6,083 bases of DNA, from contig CBFCWI010000003.1 in NCBI GenBank assembly GCA_965601685.1, forward strand, positions 1 through 6,083. The letters are read 5' to 3'. This document shows positions 1-5,993 of the stretch, piece after piece (position 1 is the first letter of the stretch; every line of letters starts with the position of its first letter). Below the pieces are notes generated by a model. The model saw only the letters and a program-made list of their open reading frames with translations, had not been told where the DNA came from and ran no database searches. The position numbers and the translations under genes are program-made. Origin of the DNA: JANQJD01 sp965601685. Its GTDB lineage: Bacteria; Pseudomonadota; Alphaproteobacteria; Rhodospirillales; Rhodospirillaceae.

Positions 1-55
1 AAGAGGACGCGATAGAAGACGACGCCTACACGGAGGAAGAGGACGCGATAGAAGA
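1..55 (+). repeat. 36-bp tandem repeat, about 1.5 copies, inside the rne tail
   Basis: Bases 1-19 (AAGAGGACGCGATAGAAGA) recur exactly at 37-55, so the unit is 36 bp or 12 codons. The repeat keeps the reading frame and duplicates the acidic peptide EEDAIE. The second copy diverges after 55. More copies may lie to the left of the window. Repeat expansion of this kind is common in disordered acidic tails. Confidence 0.8.
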
Positions 56-590
56 GAGGAACGTCCAGTTTCTTCCAACAACTGGGGGTCTGACAGAGTG
101 GACAACAGTAGATTGTCGTGAGGAGAACACCGCCAGCAGTCGTCGTAGACGACGTGGACGCCGTGGCGGTAGACGACGTCGACGGGGTGATGAGGTTCAG
201 ACAGTAGGCGCAAAGACGAAGACCGCACAGTCAATCCCTATGACAAGTGGGGTACCTATCGTTCTGACTGAGGAGACAGCCACTGTTTCTACTCCAGAAC
301 CAAGCAGAACAGTACCCGACATTCTGGCAAATCATGGTAACGGCCAAATAGACGAGGTTGGACCAGGTCTCATAAGCTTGCCTATGCGGTATCCACTTCT
401 CCGATCTTCAGTTGTGCCTTTACTACAATCCGACCTTTCCGTCATAGAGTCTGTTGAGCAGGACAATAACCTAGACCACGTCACCACCGATATTGCGGCA
501 TGTGAGCATGAGAAGTTAGCTGATATCAATAATCAGTCCGAGGTCCTGCTACAACCATCACACCGCCGCACAGGCTGGTGGACCCGCTAA
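1..590 (+). CDS. rne: Ribonuclease E/G C-terminal tail (5' end outside window)
   Basis: The frame is open from the left edge to a TAA at 588-590, showing the last 195 residues. RNase E is the endonuclease that starts mRNA decay and processes rRNA and tRNA; its C-terminal half is a disordered scaffold for RNA and degradosome partners. Seen here: an acidic start with the repeated motif EEDAIE (visible residues 1-19), an arginine block at about 47-61 (SSRRRRRGRRGGRRRRRGDE), about 120 low-complexity residues without a fold I recognise, and the terminus HRRTGWWTR. Alphaproteobacterial RNase E proteins commonly carry acidic and arginine-rich tracts and end in a short GWW-plus-basic peptide, so I read this as RNase E. 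The catalytic S1 and DNase I-like domains lie outside the window, so the call rests on the tail alone. An internal ATG at 240 starts no separate gene; the frame simply continues through it. Another protein with an Arg-rich disordered tail is the main alternative. Confidence 0.72.
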   Translation, partial: EDAIEDDAYTEEEDAIEERNVQFLPTTGGLTEWTTVDCREENTASSRRRRRGRRGGRRRRRGDEVQTVGAKTKTAQSIPMTSGVPIVLTEETATVSTPEPSRTVPDILANHGNGQIDEVGPGLISLPMRYPLLRSSVVPLLQSDLSVIESVEQDNNLDHVTTDIAACEHEKLADINNQSEVLLQPSHRRTGWWTR

Positions 591-611
591 TCCAGTGCCT
601 AACATAGATAC

Positions 612-629
612 TATGCAGAGTATGCAGAG
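612..629. repeat. 9-bp tandem duplication
   Basis: TATGCAGAG occurs twice in direct succession (612-620 and 621-629), just after the rne stop. It has no evident function and may be a slippage duplication in non-coding DNA. Confidence 0.75.
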
Positions 630-738
630 ATTCATATGATGACCACACCACAGTGTAGAATGGAACATCAGGGATCCGGTATCCAATCCATTTATGCGTT
701 ATGCTTCTTTATCCCTCTGGGGGGGGTATTGTGTTTAG

Positions 739-752
739 TTGGCCACGGCCAA
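739..752. promoter_or_regulatory. 14-bp palindrome upstream of nusB
   Basis: TTGGCC-AC-GGCCAA is a perfect dyad about 210 bases before the nusB start, 12 bases after an eight-G run. It could be an operator or a small hairpin. No T-tract follows, so it is not a normal terminator. The role is unknown and it may be chance. Confidence 0.3.
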
Positions 753-959
753 GGCAGATACCCTAGGACTCTAGATTAATGGGACAAGCTGCAAAAGAAA
801 GAAATCCCCTTTTGAACATTGCCCTCTCACAATTTCCTTCATAGTGACGAAGATGAGTATCATTACGCACCTGGGTCTTGCGACACCGCAGGCGACCGTC
901 TTAGACTATGCAAGGGCGTCCTTGCTATGATACCCTTACCTGCACAGAAGGGTGTGCGA

Positions 960-1466
960 ATGGCGCGTAGCGCTGCGCGTCTTGCAGCCGTGCAGGCATT
1001 GTACCAGATTGACATGACAGGCGCCACTCCTGACTCTATCCTCAAGGATGTTCTCGAGCGGCGCATTGCAAACCTCCCCTTGGCTGAGGATGTAGAGGGT
1101 GAAAGAGAAGGACATGTTTTGATAGTAGAGCCAGATGTATCTCTCTTGTCCGTCCTAATCTGTACAGCTGTGACTCATGAGTACGACATTGACTTGATGA
1201 TCAACAGGTCTCTAAGTAGCGACTGGAATCCAGAGCGTCTAGAAATAGTGGTACGCTGTATCCTACGTGCGGGTATCGGTGAGTTGCTTGAACGCCTTGA
1301 TATTCCGGTACGGGTGATAATCAGCGAATATGTGGATGTGGCGCATGCTTTCTATTCTGGGTCCGAGCCTGGTCTAGTGAATGCTGTTCTTGATCGCCTC
1401 GGCCGACACCTGCGTGCGCGCGAGTTTGACAGGCTGGAAGAACAAGATCATGAGGCGCCGCAGTGA
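960..1466 (+). CDS. nusB: Transcription antitermination factor NusB
   Basis: NusB (168 aa here) pairs with NusE/ribosomal protein S10, binds boxA RNA in rRNA leaders, and lets RNA polymerase read through rRNA operons. Visible family marks are the basic N-terminus MARSAARLAAVQALYQIDMTG (residues 1-21), a helical centre with ILRAGIGELLE (about 101-111), and the conserved C-terminal core IISEYVDVAHAF (120-131) followed by EPGLVNAVLDRL (136-147). The whole NusB fold is present at a normal length. I chose the ATG at 960 because it begins the conserved N-terminus and has AGAAGG 8 bases upstream (946-951). In-frame starts at 927 (ATG) and 819 (TTG) would add residues that match nothing in the family. 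The gene overlaps thiL by 17 bases, so the two are probably co-transcribed and translationally coupled. The usual upstream partner ribH is not seen. Confidence 0.95.
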   Translation: MARSAARLAAVQALYQIDMTGATPDSILKDVLERRIANLPLAEDVEGEREGHVLIVEPDVSLLSVLICTAVTHEYDIDLMINRSLSSDWNPERLEIVVRCILRAGIGELLERLDIPVRVIISEYVDVAHAFYSGSEPGLVNAVLDRLGRHLRAREFDRLEEQDHEAPQ

Positions 1467-2463
1467 ATTTGAACTCATTGAGACTCTTTTTGTGCCTCTG
1501 ACTATGGGATTCCCGGGGGCACTAGGTCTCAAGGACGATGCCGCGCTGCTTAATCCACCGACGGGCTACTCGGTGGTGATGACTGCCGATGCGATGGTCG
1601 CCGGAGTCCATTTTAGGCCAGACGATCCTCCCGATCTGATAGCCTGCAAGCTCGTACGAGTCAATCTATCGGATCTAGCAGCTATGGGAGCACACCCTTG
1701 GGTGATGCTAGCTACTCTGGCTTTTCCAGATTCTGCTGATGAAAACTGGATTCACCAATTTGCCACTGGTCTTGGCAATGATGGACAGCAGTTTGGCATT
1801 CCTCTCATTGGCGGCGATACGATCGCCACGCCAGGACCGGCGACGTTTTCCTTGACCGCCTGTGGGCTAGTATCACAAGGACAGGCGCTGCGCCGGTCAG
1901 GAGCTCGCCCTGGTGACATCTTGTACGTCACTGGGACTATCGGTGATGGAGCTTTGGGATTGCAAACGCTGTCAGGACAACTATCGTTCAGTGACGATGA
2001 ATCAGAGTTGGCTGGCTATCTGATCAGCCGCTATCATCTGCCGCAGCCGCGCCTGATTGTTGGAGCTGGACTTGTCGGTATGGCAACTGCTTGCCTGGAT
2101 GTTTCTGATGGGCTGTTGCAGGCTCTCTCTCTCCTGTGTCAGGAGTCAGGTGTAGGAGCCCGGATGACAGTGGAACAGCTCCCCTTATCGCCGGCAGCTG
2201 TGGCAGCCGTCCGGCAAGCGCCTAACTGGCTAGAAACAATTGTTACCGGGGGTGATGACTACGAACTACTGTTCACTGCTCCGCCTAGCACTCAAAAGGC
2301 GTTGGAGCAGCTAGCATGGACTGCGGCTACAGCAATCACAGCTGTTGGCACAATCATTGCTGGTGGTGAGGTGGTGGTGCTCAGTCCTGCAGGGGAAACT
2401 GTGCCGTTTCCACGACTCGGTTACCAGCACTTCCAGGTGAGCGGTGTCCAGCGAGGGGGATGA
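1450..2463 (+). CDS. thiL: Thiamine-monophosphate kinase ThiL
   Basis: ThiL phosphorylates thiamine monophosphate with ATP to give thiamine diphosphate, the last step of cofactor synthesis, in the cytoplasm. The 337-residue product has the PurM/ThiL-type two-domain layout. N-terminal half: LKDDAAL (about 27-33), TADAMVAGVHF (45-55), VNLSDLAAMGA (71-81) and IGGDT (120-124). These carry the aspartates that bind magnesium and nucleotide. C-terminal half: VTGTIGDGALGL (160-171), LDVSDGL (216-222) and TGGDDYELLFT (266-276). The residue before the first Asp pair is Lys instead of the glycine of many homologues (GDDAA); the acidic residues themselves are intact, so activity is expected. I chose the ATG at 1450 because it starts right before the conserved FELIETLF segment and has GGAAG at 1436-1440. 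A frame extension back to 1381 would run far into nusB. The gene is translationally coupled to nusB. Confidence 0.95.
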   Translation: MRRRSEFELIETLFVPLTMGFPGALGLKDDAALLNPPTGYSVVMTADAMVAGVHFRPDDPPDLIACKLVRVNLSDLAAMGAHPWVMLATLAFPDSADENWIHQFATGLGNDGQQFGIPLIGGDTIATPGPATFSLTACGLVSQGQALRRSGARPGDILYVTGTIGDGALGLQTLSGQLSFSDDESELAGYLISRYHLPQPRLIVGAGLVGMATACLDVSDGLLQALSLLCQESGVGARMTVEQLPLSPAAVAAVRQAPNWLETIVTGGDDYELLFTAPPSTQKALEQLAWTAATAITAVGTIIAGGEVVVLSPAGETVPFPRLGYQHFQVSGVQRGG

Positions 2464-2480
2464 AGGCAACAGGAGGGAAA

Positions 2481-2681
2481 ATGATCTCTGATCACCGGCT
2501 TCAACTTGAGACTATGCATGGCCAGCTCACTCACATAGATCGGAATAGATTTTGTGTTGCCCGTTCTGGCAGTTCTTGTTACAAAAGGACTCTTGCTAGT
2601 ATATATAAAAGTCACGATTATCTCTTCAGAAGAGAGAATAAAGGGAGGGAAGTTCAGAAGGGGATGATGAACCTAACATAG
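2481..2681 (+). CDS. Possible small protein, 66 aa, unrecognised
   Basis: This frame starts MISDHRLQLETMHGQLTHID and ends in a TAG at 2679-2681. I do not recognise it. For it: a full AGGAGG at 2471-2476, four bases before the ATG at 2481, and direct succession to thiL; the same frame also has an ATG at 2460 that overlaps the thiL stop as ATGA. Against it: mixed composition with no hydrophobic segment, no domain, two cysteines without a motif, and an AT-rich promoter-like patch inside the frame. The product would be small, basic and soluble. It may equally be a chance frame in the hppA leader. A 13-bp dyad, TGATC-TCT-GATCA, covers the start codon region (2482-2494) and could affect initiation. 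Confidence 0.25.
   Translation: MISDHRLQLETMHGQLTHIDRNRFCVARSGSSCYKRTLASIYKSHDYLFRRENKGREVQKGMMNLT
2576..2605 (+). promoter_or_regulatory. Candidate sigma70-type promoter upstream of hppA
   Basis: A -35-like TTGTTA (2576-2581) is followed after 18 bases by TATATA (2600-2605), in a TA-rich patch that stands out from its surroundings. Each box matches the consensus at 4 of 6 positions. Transcription from here would give hppA a leader of about 240 bases. The match is modest and no second site was clearly better. Confidence 0.22.
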
Positions 2682-2764
2682 GAAAAGCACTTGCCCCCCT
2701 TACCGTCTGTTACGTTGCGCACTGATTTCTGGCACCAGGCGGGGCTGGCCGTCATTCTGCAATT

Positions 2765-2794
2765 CTCTCAGGTTATACAGGATGCGACTGAGAG
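2765..2794. promoter_or_regulatory. Inverted repeat in the hppA leader
   Basis: CTCTCAG (2765-2771) and CTGAGAG (2788-2794) are perfect 7-bp arms around a 16-base loop that contains TTATAC. The dyad ends about 60 bases before the hppA ATG. It could be an operator over a promoter or a leader hairpin. No T-tract follows, so it is not a terminator. Confidence 0.3.
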
Positions 2795-2855
2795 TAACAG
2801 AAGGGTTTAGTTTCGTTTGGACAGGCTTCGATTCCATCGGGATAGGATTTGCATA

Positions 2856-4940
2856 ATGTCAGCCCAGTACACCTTCATTCTTGCCTGTGGCGTGTTGGCG
2901 CTGTTGTACGGCGTGTACGCGAGTAGATCTGTGATGGCAGTACCCGCAGGCAACGAGCGGATGCAGCAAATCGCGGCTGCCATTCAGGAAGGCGCGCAGG
3001 CATATCTCGACCGTCAGTACCGTACCATCGCCATAGTAGGTGTAGTCATCGGCATTCTGCTCGGTCTTCGACTCGGCTTTGTTGTAGCAATTGGCTACTT
3101 CTTAGGCGCTATCTGTTCCGGTGTAGCAGGCTATATCGGCATGAATGTTTCAGTGCGTGCAAACCTGCGCACGGCCAATGCCGCTCAGACCGGTGGTTTA
3201 GCACCCGCCCTGGCAGTGGCGTTCAAGTCTGGTGCAGTCACCGGCATGCTAGTTGTGGGCCTCGGCCTGCTCGGGGTAGCCGGCTATTATATCATCCTGC
3301 GCCTAGTAGATTCAGCACATATCCTTGAAGCACTGATTGCTTTGAGCTTTGGTGCCTCCCTCATTTCTATCTTTGCCCGTCTCGGTGGCGGCATCTTTAC
3401 GAAGGGCGCAGACGTCGGTGCCGACCTGGTGGGTAAGGTAGAAGCAGGCATTCCCGAAGACGATCCGCGTAATCCGGCTGTTATTGCAGACAACGTTGGG
3501 GACAACGTTGGAGACTGTGCTGGTATGGCGGCGGATCTTTTTGAAACCTACGCAGTGACTGTGGTGGCCACCATGGTGCTGGGTTCTATCTTTTTCACTA
3601 CTCCGGCCGATCAGGATCTGATGATGATCTTGCCGTTGATGATTGGTGCTGTTTGTATCGCTGCGTCGGTCATAGGTACTTTTTTTGTTCGGCTCGACGC
3701 AGATCACAAGATCATGAAGGCCCTCTATAAGGGTTTCATTGCGACTGCTCTTCTATCCGCTGCTCTGGTCGCTGTTGCGATGCTCGTGGTATTCGGCGAT
3801 TTTGGGCGGGAATTGATGATGAAAGGAGGCGTCCTGATCACCCCACGCGCTCTGTATGGCTGTGCGTTAATCGGCTTAGTAGTCACCGGCCTCATTGTCT
3901 GGATCACAGAGTATTACACTGGTACTGGTTACCGGCCAGTCACTAGCGTGGCCAAAGCTTCAGTAACCGGCCACGGTACTAATGTCATCCAGGGCTTGGC
4001 TCTCTCCATGGAGGCAACGGCTCTGCCGGTGATCGTGATCTGCGCTGGTATTATCGCCGCTTATAGTGCTGCTGGTCTGTATGGCATTGCCATTGCTGCT
4101 ACCACTATGCTAGCTTTGGCCGGTATGGTAGTGGCTCTCGATGCCTATGGGCCTGTGACAGATAATGCCGGTGGCATCGCCGAAATGGCAGACCTGCCGT
4201 CTGATGTTCGCAAAGTCACTGATGCCTTGGATGCAGTTGGTAATACAACCAAAGCTGTGACCAAGGGCTATGCTATTGGTTCGGCCGGTCTAGCTGCGTT
4301 AGTGCTTTTTGCTGCTTATACGCAAGATCTGGAGCGATATTTTGAAGGTGTGCAGGTAGATTTTACCCTTAGTAACCCATATGTAGTTATTGGTCTGTTC
4401 ATAGGAGGTCTGCTACCCTACCTGTTTGGGGCTATGGGTATGATGGCTGTCGGTCGCGCCGCTGGGGCGGTGGTGATCGAGGTTCGGCGTCAGTTCAAGG
4501 AGATCGCTGGCCTTATGGAAGGCACTGCAAAGCCAGAGTATAGTACGTGTGTGGATATGCTGACTAAGGCTGCTATCCGCGAGATGATTATTCCTTCGCT
4601 CTTGCCAATTTTTGCCCCGATCGGTCTTTACATAGTAGTGAGTCTAGCCTCGGATCAGGCACAGGCGTTTGCCGCTCTGGGAGCTATGCTGCTTGGCACT
4701 ATTGTCACTGGTCTATTCGTTGCTATTTCTATGACTTCTGGAGGCGGTGCCTGGGATAATGCTAAGAAATACATAGAGGATGGTCATCATGGTGGTAAGG
4801 GATCCGACGCGCATAAGGCGGCTGTAACCGGTGATACTGTTGGGGATCCCTATAAAGACACTGCAGGGCCTGCGGTGAATCCAATGATCAAGATTACCAA
4901 TATCGTGGCTATTCTCCTGCTGGTTCTGCTGGCTGGCTGA
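2856..4940 (+). CDS. hppA: Proton-translocating membrane pyrophosphatase, K+-independent type
   Basis: This 694-residue inner-membrane enzyme splits cytoplasmic pyrophosphate and pumps protons outward, helping to energise the membrane and remove the pyrophosphate made in biosynthesis. The length and about 16 hydrophobic segments fit the family. Signature motifs: DVGADLVGKVE (186-196), which binds pyrophosphate and magnesium, DNVGDNVGD (212-220), EYYTGTGYRPV in the centre, DAYGPVTDNAGGIAEMADLP, and a C-terminal DTVGDPYKDTAGPAVNPMIK with more substrate ligands. In GNTTKAVTKG, Lys466 and Thr469 occupy the positions that are Ala and Gly in potassium-dependent enzymes, so I infer a potassium-independent proton pump. 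The ATG at 2856 is chosen because AGGA (2844-2847) lies 8 bases upstream and the first membrane helix follows directly; an in-frame TTG at 2817 would add a basic extension before it. hppA appears to be transcribed alone and ends at a hairpin facing bamE. Confidence 0.97.
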   Translation: MSAQYTFILACGVLALLYGVYASRSVMAVPAGNERMQQIAAAIQEGAQAYLDRQYRTIAIVGVVIGILLGLRLGFVVAIGYFLGAICSGVAGYIGMNVSVRANLRTANAAQTGGLAPALAVAFKSGAVTGMLVVGLGLLGVAGYYIILRLVDSAHILEALIALSFGASLISIFARLGGGIFTKGADVGADLVGKVEAGIPEDDPRNPAVIADNVGDNVGDCAGMAADLFETYAVTVVATMVLGSIFFTTPADQDLMMILPLMIGAVCIAASVIGTFFVRLDADHKIMKALYKGFIATALLSAALVAVAMLVVFGDFGRELMMKGGVLITPRALYGCALIGLVVTGLIVWITEYYTGTGYRPVTSVAKASVTGHGTNVIQGLALSMEATALPVIVICAGIIAAYSAAGLYGIAIAATTMLALAGMVVALDAYGPVTDNAGGIAEMADLPSDVRKVTDALDAVGNTTKAVTKGYAIGSAGLAALVLFAAYTQDLERYFEGVQVDFTLSNPYVVIGLFIGGLLPYLFGAMGMMAVGRAAGAVVIEVRRQFKEIAGLMEGTAKPEYSTCVDMLTKAAIREMIIPSLLPIFAPIGLYIVVSLASDQAQAFAALGAMLLGTIVTGLFVAISMTSGGGAWDNAKKYIEDGHHGGKGSDAHKAAVTGDTVGDPYKDTAGPAVNPMIKITNIVAILLLVLLAG

Positions 4941-4951
4941 ATTGGCTGCGG

Positions 4952-4979
4952 AGGGGGGAGTAGAAGAGCACTCCCCCTT
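4952..4979 (+). terminator. GC-rich hairpin at the end of hppA
   Basis: GGGGGAGT (4954-4961) pairs perfectly with ACTCCCCC (4970-4977) around an 8-base loop, and further pairs (G-T, A-T) extend the stem by two. A short T-rich stretch (TTATTCT) follows on the plus strand. It begins 11 bases after the hppA stop and touches the stop codon of convergent bamE. It should terminate hppA; on the minus strand no T-tract follows, so its effect on bamE is unclear. Confidence 0.6.
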
Positions 4980-5490
4980 ATTCTGCTCGCCGCTTCCTCG
5001 ACCTGTTAAACCGACCGATGTTACCGAGTAATTGCTGTAGCCACGAGAGTCTTCTTCCTGCTGTGGGAGTAATGCGTTGCACCGGTACAACTGGGTAGCT
5101 ATTTGCTAAACTATAGAGCCTGATATCTTCGACGACATCGACATCATCAAAATGAACGGCCACTACCCTCCGTTCCAATTCTTCCGGGAGATAGAAAGCA
5201 AATTGTGTCTCTCTTGACCAAATATAGTACCAAGTCTCTGCTCCAAACGCCGTGAATATAGATGGTGTGCCTAATGCAATCCGGATGTTATCTCTAGTCT
5301 GTGCTCCCGGCTGAATCTGGGCTAATCTTTCCGCTGTAAGGGGATGGCCTCTGCTGATAAGAGCGGGTGTACAACCGAACCCGAACCCTGCTATACTGGC
5401 AAAGATTAGCCACTGCAGGAAGTTTTTTTGAAAAAAGGTTTGAAAACAGGAATTATTTTTGAAGCCAATATGGTCGGCACACTCTTTCAT
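4978..5490 (-). CDS. bamE: Outer-membrane assembly lipoprotein BamE (OmlA/SmpA family)
   Basis: BamE is a small lipoprotein of the BAM complex, which folds beta-barrel proteins into the outer membrane. The product (170 aa) has a hydrophobic segment NFLQWLIFASIAGFGFG, then Cys40 as the presumed lipidated residue. The BamE fold follows: LTAERLAQIQPGAQTRDNIRIALGTPS (about 51-77, in the family the helical hairpin), then ETWYYIWSRE and a strand RRVVAVHFDD. The C-terminal TPTAGRRLSWLQQLLGNIGRFN looks like the extension I recall in Rhodospirillales homologues. The ATG at 5490 is the only standard start in frame before the signal peptide; GAGG sits four bases before it. This gives an unusually long basic-polar N-region and a lipobox (GFGC) without the usual leucine at -3. 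The gene is divergent from the chaperone gene, overlapping its start by 21 bases, and convergent with hppA. Confidence 0.9.
   Translation of the reverse strand: MKECADHIGFKNNSCFQTFFQKNFLQWLIFASIAGFGFGCTPALISRGHPLTAERLAQIQPGAQTRDNIRIALGTPSIFTAFGAETWYYIWSRETQFAFYLPEELERRVVAVHFDDVDVVEDIRLYSLANSYPVVPVQRITPTAGRRLSWLQQLLGNIGRFNRSRKRRAE
5428..5456 (+). promoter_or_regulatory. Candidate promoter for the cytochrome chaperone gene
   Basis: TTGAAA (5428-5433, 5 of 6 to TTGACA) and AATTAT (5451-5456, 4 of 6 to TATAAT) are separated by exactly 17 bases in an AT-rich patch. Transcription would start near 5463, only a few bases before the ATG at 5470, giving a very short leader. The site lies inside the bamE coding sequence (codons for the signal peptide N-region). 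This is inferred from the boxes only. Confidence 0.35.
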
Positions 5491-5976
5491 CCTGCCTCAC
5501 AGGCGGCACGGGTCTTGTATGGCCTTGTGGTCTCCCGGGCACGGCACTCCATATTCTATACTAGATTTGGTGTGGCTGATACGGTAGATGGCCGATTCGA
5601 TATGATTGTGTTACACGCCTTTCTCCTTCTGCGGCGCCTGGGTCAAGAAGGTGCTGGCTTAGCACAAGCACTGTTCGATGAGATGTTCAGTGACATGGAT
5701 AGCAATCTGCGCGAAATGGGCGTCTCTGATCTGCGGGTAGGGAGTCAGGTCAATGATATGGTCAAAGCCTTTTACGGACGCGTGAGCGTTTACGATACAG
5801 CTTTAGCCTCACCAGATAATCAGCTTTTAGCTGCAGCCCTGTGGCGGAATGTCTATCGAGGCGCTGCATCTCAACGCGAGCAGGTACACGAGCTGGTAAT
5901 TTACGTTCGGGAGGTAGCAGCGAGACTAGCCACCTTGTCAATTGACAACTTATCGTTTGGTGCACTACCGGAATAA
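5470..5976 (+). CDS. Ubiquinol-cytochrome c chaperone, CBP3 family
   Basis: Members of this family (Ubiq_cyt_C_chap, related to yeast Cbp3 and human UQCC1) assist assembly of cytochrome b into the bc1 complex of the respiratory chain. The 168-residue product shows the family core clearly: YGLVVSRARHSIFYTRFGV (17-35), DTVDGRFDMIVLHAFLLLRRL (37-57), LFDEMFSDMDSNLREMGVSD (68-87), then VKAFYGRVSVYDTAL and ALWRNVYRG near the C-terminus. No signal peptide or membrane segment is seen, so it should act at the cytoplasmic face of the inner membrane. I prefer the ATG at 5470, preceded by GAAG (5461-5464), because it begins just before the conserved part; an in-frame TTG at 5428 would add 14 residues encoded by A- and T-rich sequence. 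In relatives a DUF177 gene and rpmF usually follow; here the stop is followed by a terminator and a tRNA on the other strand. Confidence 0.9.
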   Translation: MVGTLFHPASQAARVLYGLVVSRARHSIFYTRFGVADTVDGRFDMIVLHAFLLLRRLGQEGAGLAQALFDEMFSDMDSNLREMGVSDLRVGSQVNDMVKAFYGRVSVYDTALASPDNQLLAAALWRNVYRGAASQREQVHELVIYVREVAARLATLSIDNLSFGALPE

Positions 5977-5993
5977 CACAGAAATAACACAGA
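5972..5993. repeat. 11-bp tandem duplication across the chaperone stop codon
   Basis: AATAACACAGA occurs at 5972-5982 and again at 5983-5993. The first copy contains the TAA stop (5974-5976) of the chaperone gene. The second supplies the A-rich side of the tRNA terminator. It is probably a recent slippage duplication. Confidence 0.75.

Larger units (their letters stand above)
591..959. other. Gap between rne and nusB, no recognisable gene
   Basis: About 370 bases lie between the rne stop and the chosen nusB start. The nusB frame stays open back to a TTG at 819, but the extra codons resemble nothing in NusB and I treat them as leader. I see no ribH remnant, although ribH often precedes nusB in this group. 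Small items present: a 9-bp tandem repeat TATGCAGAG (612-629), a run of eight G (719-726) and a dyad TTGGCC-AC-GGCCAA (739-752). I could not find a convincing rne terminator or nusB promoter. Confidence 0.7.
2464..2855. other. Gap between thiL and hppA with small dyads and one weak ORF
   Basis: About 390 bases hold no recognisable family. From left to right I see a Shine-Dalgarno and a 66-codon frame (2471-2681), a TA-rich promoter-like patch (2576-2605), a palindrome TCTCTTC-A-GAAGAGA (2621-2635), a G-rich tract that can pair with a C-run (2641-2701), and an inverted repeat close to hppA (2765-2794). It most likely serves as the hppA promoter and leader region. Confidence 0.65.

Noticed and set aside
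240..590. Separate 116-residue gene starting at an internal ATG
   Set aside because: The frame is open to the left edge without a stop and the upstream codons encode the acidic and arginine-rich tract, so this is the end of one larger protein.
819..959. N-terminal extension of NusB from a TTG start
   Set aside because: The added residues match nothing in NusB, while the ATG at 960 has a good Shine-Dalgarno and begins the conserved N-terminus.
3489..3512. 12-bp tandem repeat GACAACGTTGG in hppA
   Set aside because: It encodes the conserved DNVGDNVGD catalytic motif of all membrane pyrophosphatases, so it is functional protein sequence rather than a DNA repeat of interest.
3312..3707. 131-codon open frame on the minus strand inside hppA
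   Set aside because: It lies antisense to the most conserved part of HppA, and its histidine-, serine- and threonine-rich product is what the reverse of this coding sequence gives. No ribosome binding site or family supports it.
4713..5090. 125-codon minus-strand frame covering the hppA 3' end and bamE 3' end
   Set aside because: It overlaps two well-supported genes in other frames and its product is low-complexity with no recognisable domain.
5762..5965. 67-codon minus-strand frame inside the chaperone gene
   Set aside because: It is a shadow of a well-conserved coding region, with no start signal or recognisable product.
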